DNA of 9,237 nucleotides from assembly GCA_001798265.1 (NCBI GenBank), contig MGRR01000006.1, forward strand, positions 11,305-20,541, written 5' to 3'. The notes under the pieces are model-generated. The model was not told the DNA's origin, did no database searches, and saw nothing but the letters and a program-made list of their open reading frames with translations. Position numbers and translations under genes: made by a program. Positions 5,748 through 9,237 of this stretch are shown here, one piece after another; within the stretch, counting starts at the first letter, position 1, and every line of letters begins with the position of its first letter. Source of the DNA: Deltaproteobacteria bacterium RIFCSPHIGHO2_12_FULL_43_9 (GTDB lineage: Bacteria > Bdellovibrionota > O2-12-FULL-43-9).

Positions 5748-6322
5748 AGAAGGCTATAAAACTTGCAAAAATCGGTGCAACTAAGGGCGAGGTTCCAATT
5801 GGAGCGATATTAGTACGTCATTCTGAAGACTTGGGGACAGACATCATTGTGGCCGATGCCGTTCACAATGATGTCTGTCCCCAAAAAATTGCAGAAGCAT
5901 ATAATAGCAAGGAAACACTTAACGACCCCACTGCACATGCGGAAATCCTAGTTATTAGAGAGGCCGCTAAAAAATTAAATAACTGGAGACTTTTAGATAC
6001 GATTTTATATATTACCGCAGAGCCATGCGCGATGTGCGCGGGCGCGATAATTCAATCTAGAATTCCATTAATTGTTTATGGATGCAGAGAAGAGAGATTC
6101 GGTGCAGTTGATTCTTCGTATCAATTATTTAATGATCCTAGATCCAATCATCATCCGGAAGTAATTAGTGGAATTTTAGAAAAAGAGTGTAAAGATCTAT
6201 TGCAAGCTTTCTTTGAAACCTTGAGGAGAGGTGGCCGAGTGGTTGAAGGCGGCAGTCTTGAAAACTGCAGTACGGGAAACTGTACCGGGGGTTCGAATCC
6301 CTCCCTCTCCGCCAAGACTTGA
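5720..6322 (+). CDS. tadA: tRNA-specific adenosine-34 deaminase TadA, with a palindromic insert and a tRNA-encoded tail
   Basis: TadA is a zinc enzyme that converts the wobble adenosine of tRNA-Arg(ACG) to inosine. The zinc and catalytic motifs are intact: DPTAHAE (His73, Glu75) and PCAMCAGA (Cys103, Cys106). The N-terminus (YWMKKAIKLAKIGATKGEVPIGAILV) is typical. Two things are not. Residues 38-55 (LGTDIIVADAVHNDVCPQ) come from an inserted palindrome, and removing them leaves RHSEDKIAEAYN, which fits the family strand-turn-strand. Also, after FFETLRR at about residue 170, where TadA normally ends, there is no stop. The frame crosses the whole tRNA-Ser gene and ends at TGA 6320-6322, adding about 32 residues. 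ATG 5720 is the first possible start, since TAG lies two codons upstream, and it lacks a Shine-Dalgarno sequence. Confidence 0.92.
   Translation: MESAHNYWMKKAIKLAKIGATKGEVPIGAILVRHSEDLGTDIIVADAVHNDVCPQKIAEAYNSKETLNDPTAHAEILVIREAAKKLNNWRLLDTILYITAEPCAMCAGAIIQSRIPLIVYGCREERFGAVDSSYQLFNDPRSNHHPEVISGILEKECKDLLQAFFETLRRGGRVVEGGSLENCSTGNCTGGSNPSLSAKT
5831..5884. repeat. Perfect palindromic element (21-bp arms) inserted in tadA
   Basis: The left arm 5831-5851 (begins TTGGGGACAGACATCATTG) and right arm 5864-5884 (ends GATGTCTGTCCCCAA) are exact reverse complements around a 12-base loop. The total of 54 bases equals 18 codons with no stop in the tadA frame. GGGGACAGAC-type palindromes are, as I recall, common around IS200-like REP-associated tyrosine transposases (RAYT). 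No transposase is in the window and no second copy was seen. Confidence 0.9.
6225..6314 (+). tRNA. tRNA-Ser (anticodon UGA)
   Basis: A 90-nt class II tRNA. The 7-bp acceptor stem pairs GGAGAGG with CCTCTCC, followed by discriminator G73 and an encoded CCA (6312-6314). The D-arm stem is GCC/GGC. The anticodon stem GCAGT/ACTGC closes loop CTTGAAA, with anticodon TGA at 6259-6261. A long variable arm with GTAC/GTAC pairing is the serine hallmark. The T-arm pairs GGGGG with CCCTC around TTCGAAT. It reads UCA and, by wobble, other UCN codons. It lies wholly inside the tadA reading frame on the same strand, and no promoter of its own is evident, so it is probably released from the tadA transcript by RNase P. 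Confidence 0.97.
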
Positions 6323-6341
6323 ATGATATTTGAGTCTTTGG
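6312..6341 (+). other. Hairpin at the tRNA 3' trailer that includes the encoded CCA
   Basis: CCAAGACT (6312-6319) can pair with AGTCTTTGG (6333-6341), with one bulged T, around a 13-base loop that contains the tadA stop codon. No T-run follows, so it is unlikely to be an intrinsic terminator. It could hold back 3' trimming of the tRNA or protect the tadA end. Confidence 0.35.
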
Positions 6342-6355
6342 ATATTTGTAATTAG

Positions 6356-6416
6356 CATTGGTGACCAACGTGCTTTAAACTTCTTGGCTACCAGTAACAA
6401 TTATGAGGTGCCAATG
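6356..6416 (+). promoter_or_regulatory. dnaX leader with two alternative hairpins covering the ribosome binding site
   Basis: GGTGCCAA (6407-6414), overlapping the GAGG ribosome binding site and the dnaX ATG, can pair with TTGGCTACC (6384-6392, one bulge). CCAATG (6411-6416) can instead pair with CATTGG (6356-6361), and GGT with the following ACC. TTGGTGACCAA (6358-6368) is also self-complementary. The pairings exclude one another, so translation could be structure-controlled. Found by eye only. Confidence 0.3.
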
Positions 6417-8000
6417 TCGTATCTTGTGCTAGCGCGAAAATATCGTCCCCAGTTGTTTTCAGATGTTGTTGGACAATCACATGTTACTAAAACTCTTATT
6501 AATGCGGTTATAAATAATCGTGTTGCACACGCGTTTCTTTTTACCGGGCCGAGGGGGGTTGGGAAGACGTCAACCGCGAGGATTTTGGCCAAGGTTTTAA
6601 GATGTGAGGATGGAAAGGGGGGAGAGCCGTGCAACAAATGTCTTTCTTGTGAAGAGATTACCGCGGGGAAGGCCATTGATGTTCAGGAGATCGATGGCGC
6701 TTCAAATAATGGTGTCGATTCCATTCGGGAACTGAGAGAACATATAAATTATTTACCAACAACGGGGAAATTCAAGGTATACATCGTTGATGAGGTTCAT
6801 ATGCTTTCAGGGAGTGCTTTCAATGCATTCCTGAAAACACTGGAGGAACCACCACCCCATGTCTATTTTATATTTGCAACAACAGAACCCCAGAAGATAC
6901 CTGTGACAATTCATTCGAGATGTCAGATATATGATTTTAAACGCGTAGCTGCGCCTCAAATCGTTGATTATTTGGTGCAATTAACGAATAGAGAACAAAT
7001 AATTGTCCCCCCCAAAAGTTTGAGTTTGATAGCGAGGGAATCGGAAGGGTGTCTTAGGGATGCGCTGGGTTTGCTCGATCAGGCGTACGCGTATGCCGGT
7101 CAAAATATAACGGAGGCACAGGTTTCCGAGGTTCTTGGGGTCGTAGATTCTGTGTATCCGATAGAGATTCTACGGGCGATAATTAATCGTGATGGAAAAA
7201 GAGTATTAGAGATTATTAGAGAGGTTTATGATGCCGGTTACGATATTAGCCAGGTTGTTAAGGCGCTTTTGGAGGCCTGTAGGAATGTATCTGTAATTGT
7301 TGCTGCTCCCGACTTTGAACTCCCGGATCTTAGCGAGGGGGAAAAACAGGAATATAGAATGCTTTCAACACAGGTGAGCGCAATGCAGGTTTATGAATGG
7401 TTTCGTTTTGTGTTGAGAGCACAGGGTGAAATTGCCCGGGCGCAATTCCCGAGGCAAATCTTTGAAATGATGGTTTTGCGATTGATGACCATTGAAAAGC
7501 TGGTCCCTATCGCAGAGATACTTTCCCGCTTAGATAATGTTGAAGAGGTGCACAATTCTCCAAAAACTACTCTTAACATGGAGGTCAATGCTGAATCTGA
7601 CGCAAATGTATCGAGTCCAATACTTCTTGAACCGACAAAAGAGGACTGGGACAGGTTTATACAGGTTGTTAAGGGGAAGAAACCATTGTTGGCTACGATT
7701 CTCGAAGAGGGGCAACTGGTGGATTTAAATGACCGGGAGATTGTAATTGGTTACGAGGATGGCTCTTTCTGTGGAAAGCAGCTTTCTGATCCTGATCATA
7801 AAAGGCATTTTGAGAAGTTTGCCAGGGAGTATTTTACAAAATCGCTGAGTCTGAAGATATCTACGCTGACGAATAAAAATAAATCGCGAACCCCTAGTGT
7901 GGTAGAGAGGGGGGATGGGGCTTTGAATAGTGACATGAGTCACGATTCAATTGTGGAGGAGGCAAAGAAGATTTTCAGGGGAGAGGTTGTTTCATCATAA
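6414..8000 (+). CDS. dnaX: DNA polymerase III subunit gamma/tau
   Basis: The 528-residue AAA+ subunit of the clamp loader places the sliding clamp on primed DNA and links polymerase to helicase. Visible motifs are the family start MSYLVLARKYRPQLFSDVVGQ, Walker A GPRGVGKT (45-52), a zinc module with Cys64, 73, 76 and 79, Walker B VYIVDEVHM (122-130), ATTEP (155-159) and the SRC arginine finger (168-170). ATG 6414 is used because it starts at the conserved MSY and has GAGG five bases before it; an in-frame extension upstream adds nothing conserved. The C-terminal region (about 405-490) differs from the E. coli tau domain, and the protein is shorter than E. coli tau (643). I found no A-AAA-AAG-type slippery site, so a separate gamma product is not supported. 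It heads the dnaX-ybaB-recR group. Confidence 0.96.
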   Translation: MSYLVLARKYRPQLFSDVVGQSHVTKTLINAVINNRVAHAFLFTGPRGVGKTSTARILAKVLRCEDGKGGEPCNKCLSCEEITAGKAIDVQEIDGASNNGVDSIRELREHINYLPTTGKFKVYIVDEVHMLSGSAFNAFLKTLEEPPPHVYFIFATTEPQKIPVTIHSRCQIYDFKRVAAPQIVDYLVQLTNREQIIVPPKSLSLIARESEGCLRDALGLLDQAYAYAGQNITEAQVSEVLGVVDSVYPIEILRAIINRDGKRVLEIIREVYDAGYDISQVVKALLEACRNVSVIVAAPDFELPDLSEGEKQEYRMLSTQVSAMQVYEWFRFVLRAQGEIARAQFPRQIFEMMVLRLMTIEKLVPIAEILSRLDNVEEVHNSPKTTLNMEVNAESDANVSSPILLEPTKEDWDRFIQVVKGKKPLLATILEEGQLVDLNDREIVIGYEDGSFCGKQLSDPDHKRHFEKFAREYFTKSLSLKISTLTNKNKSRTPSVVERGDGALNSDMSHDSIVEEAKKIFRGEVVSS

Positions 8001-8017
8001 TTAGAGAGGAGGGTGTT

Positions 8018-8347
8018 GTGAAAGAATTTGGTGAAAGTTTTCAACAAATAATGCAACAGGCCAAGGAAGCACAGTCGAAACTTCAACAGCTTCAGGAGGA
8101 GCTTGCCGGTCGTACTGTTGAGGCATCGAGTGGTGGTGGCATGGTTAAGGTAATTGTTAATGGAAGACAAGAAATTGTTTCACTAGAGATCGAGGATGAG
8201 ATTATTAAGGGCGGGGACAAAGGAATGATGCAGAATCTGATTTTGTCAGCCGTTAACCAGGGGATTAAAAGATCACAGGAGTTGGTCGCGGCTGAACTTG
8301 GAAAAGTAACAGGGGGGCTCCCGTTTCCTGGTCTTTTGGGTGGCTAG
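8018..8347 (+). CDS. ybaB: YbaB/EbfC nucleoid-associated protein
   Basis: This 109-residue product is the usual family length. It has a charged N-terminal helix (FGESFQQIMQQAKEAQSKLQQLQEEL in two heptad-like stretches), then VEASSGGGMVKVIVNGRQEIVSLEIEDE, the conserved strand region, and a final helix plus GGLPFPGLLGG. YbaB dimers bind DNA in a tweezer-like shape and help organise the nucleoid. The start is GTG 8018, with AGGAGG (8007-8012) five bases upstream, 17 bp after dnaX. Its stop TAG directly abuts the recR ATG. This gene order is widely conserved, supporting shared expression with dnaX and recR. Confidence 0.95.
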   Translation: MKEFGESFQQIMQQAKEAQSKLQQLQEELAGRTVEASSGGGMVKVIVNGRQEIVSLEIEDEIIKGGDKGMMQNLILSAVNQGIKRSQELVAAELGKVTGGLPFPGLLGG

Positions 8348-8950
8348 ATGAATAGCGCTCATCCATTACAATCTTTAATCGAGGAGCTCCATAGGCTTCC
8401 GGGGATTGGTGAAAAGAGCGCTACGCGGCTCGCCTTTTTTCTTTATAGAGCTCCGGATGCTTATGTTCGTAGCCTCTCTGAACAGCTTGTTCAGGTTAAG
8501 GAGCGCGTAAAGTTATGTTCAGTTTGCACAAATCTTACTGAAAAGGATCCCTGTTTCCATTGTGTCGATTCTCGCAGGCTTGACGACATTCTTTGTGTTG
8601 TTGAGACCCCACAGGATCTATTTGCCATCGATAGGAATAGAGAATTTCGTGGAAGATACCACGTTTTACATGGGGCGCTTTCCCCGCTTGAGGGAATCGG
8701 GCCAGAACAGTTGAAAATTAAGGAGTTGGTTAGAAGGGTTGATGGTGGGGGGATAAGAGAGGTTATTTTAGCCACCAACCCGACCATCGAGGGGGAGGTT
8801 ACAGCCCTTTTCCTTGCTAAAATTCTTCATCCCAAAGGTGTAAAGATAAGCCGTCTATCCCTTGGCATTCCTATGGGTGCGGAGTTAGAATATGTGGATG
8901 AGGTAACACTGGGTCGCGCGCTGTTAAATAGGACTGAGGTTCGAAACTAG
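8348..8950 (+). CDS. recR: Recombination mediator RecR
   Basis: This 200-residue protein is full family length. RecR acts with RecO and RecF to load RecA at gaps and stalled forks, forming a ring that clamps DNA. Domains in order are a helix-hairpin-helix (LHRLPGIGEKSATRLAF, 14-30), a zinc finger with Cys57, 60, 69 and 72, and a Toprim domain from about residue 80 (VVETPQDLFAIDR, HVLHGALSPLEGIGPEQL, ATNPTIEGE). A Walker-B-like end follows (LGIPMGAELEYVDEVTLGRAL). ATG 8348 follows the ybaB stop with no gap and no strong ribosome binding site, so it is probably translated by coupling. The TAG stop shares its G with the GTG of the next gene. Confidence 0.97.
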   Translation: MNSAHPLQSLIEELHRLPGIGEKSATRLAFFLYRAPDAYVRSLSEQLVQVKERVKLCSVCTNLTEKDPCFHCVDSRRLDDILCVVETPQDLFAIDRNREFRGRYHVLHGALSPLEGIGPEQLKIKELVRRVDGGGIREVILATNPTIEGEVTALFLAKILHPKGVKISRLSLGIPMGAELEYVDEVTLGRALLNRTEVRN

Positions 8951-9237
8951 TGGAACTAACATCATCCTCGTCATTTCATCATAGCTTGAGACAACTTTGT
9001 GACGAATCTAAGGCAAGGAGCGCGATTGTTCTAAAATCAGATGGGCACCTTGTGGATGCATCGGGAGAGATTCACAATCTGGATCTCACCTCCATCGCGG
9101 CCTTGGCAAGCGGGGTGCTTGTCGCGGCATTTGCAATCGGAGGGGTAATAGGTGCCGGGGAGTGCAAAGGGGTTTCTTTGGAAGGAGAAAGTAATCATTT
9201 CTATGTTACAAAGCTGGGGAATGAAGAGATTTTAATA
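8950..9237 (+). CDS. Roadblock/LC7 (MglB-like) protein, N-terminal part
   Basis: The frame opens at GTG 8950, overlapping the recR TAG by one base (TAGTG), with GAGG ten bases upstream. It is still open after 96 codons at the right edge. The sequence shows the Roadblock/LC7 core: ARSAIVLKSDGHLVDASGE, then the helix LDLTSIAALASGVLVAA, then ECKGVSLEGESNHFYVTKLGNEEILI. This closely follows MglB, the GTPase-activating partner of the polarity GTPase MglA. In several deltaproteobacteria a Roadblock gene follows recR and is followed by mglA, so an MglA-like GTPase may lie just outside the window. Pairing with MglA is an inference. The partial protein lacks its C-terminal helix. Confidence 0.85.
   Translation, partial: MELTSSSSFHHSLRQLCDESKARSAIVLKSDGHLVDASGEIHNLDLTSIAALASGVLVAAFAIGGVIGAGECKGVSLEGESNHFYVTKLGNEEILI

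Noticed and set aside
6165..6400. Minus-strand reading frames across tRNA-Ser
   Set aside because: These are antisense translations of the tRNA gene, a well-known source of false ORFs (GEGGIRTPG-like peptides).
6323..6413. Possible SRP (4.5S) RNA between tadA and dnaX, as in Bacillus
   Set aside because: The gap has no conserved core such as GGAAGCAG and is too short and AT-rich.
7006..7016. C7A4 tract in dnaX as a programmed frameshift site
   Set aside because: A shift there would end the protein after about 210 residues, before the collar domain, and would not give a gamma-like product.
1..9237. CRISPR array, complete insertion sequence, integrase or phage genes
   Set aside because: No regularly spaced repeats, transposase, integrase or phage-like frames were seen on either strand.

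Overview
The window looks like part of an AT-leaning Gram-negative chromosome, most plausibly a deltaproteobacterium-like lineage (Desulfobacterota, Myxococcota or relatives). The evidence is the order tadA, tRNA-Ser, dnaX, ybaB, recR, then a Roadblock/LC7 (MglB-like) gene, together with signal-peptide proteins, a ChaN-family protein and a cysteine-rich 4Fe-4S protein. No species can be named from the sequence alone.

Layout. Bases 1-117 hold the last codons of a plus-strand gene, probably an acyl-CoA thioesterase. From 114 to 3980 five genes run on the minus strand. In transcription order they are: a secreted protein with a possible transglutaminase-like C-terminus (3980-3081), a 430-residue cysteine-rich ferredoxin-like protein starting at TTG (2954-1662), a small exported coiled-coil protein (1552-1316) overlapping by ATGA a small exported six-cysteine protein (1319-1044), and a ChaN-family haem/iron-type protein (983-114). 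A 41-bp divergent gap at about 4000 separates them from a plus-strand MFS exporter (4022-5314). The exporter's 3' end runs into a convergent DUF190 PII-like gene (5603-5265). From 5720 to the right edge everything is plus-strand housekeeping: tadA, tRNA-Ser(UGA), dnaX, ybaB, recR and the start of an MglB-like gene. The last four are packed with gaps of 17 bp or less.

Four features stand out. (1) tadA carries a perfect palindrome, two 21-bp arms around a 12-nt loop, inserted as exactly 18 in-frame codons. Removing it restores a normal TadA. (2) The tadA reading frame has no stop before the downstream tRNA-Ser gene. It reads through the whole 90-nt tRNA and stops 6 nt beyond it, so making the tRNA should destroy the tadA message. 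(3) The ferredoxin-like gene is bracketed by two diverged copies of the 3' end of the neighbouring secreted-protein gene. The left copy is a 17-codon remnant of a lost paralogue that still shows third-position-biased divergence. (4) tadA lacks a Shine-Dalgarno sequence at its own start. An upstream 23-codon reading frame with a good one overlaps that start, which suggests translational coupling.

How the genes work together. DnaX (clamp loader), YbaB (nucleoid protein) and RecR (recombinational repair) form a common replication/repair cluster, and the MglB-like gene is translationally coupled to it. TadA and tRNA-Ser both serve decoding. The left half is accessory: mostly envelope or periplasmic proteins plus an Fe-S protein, with no clear shared pathway.
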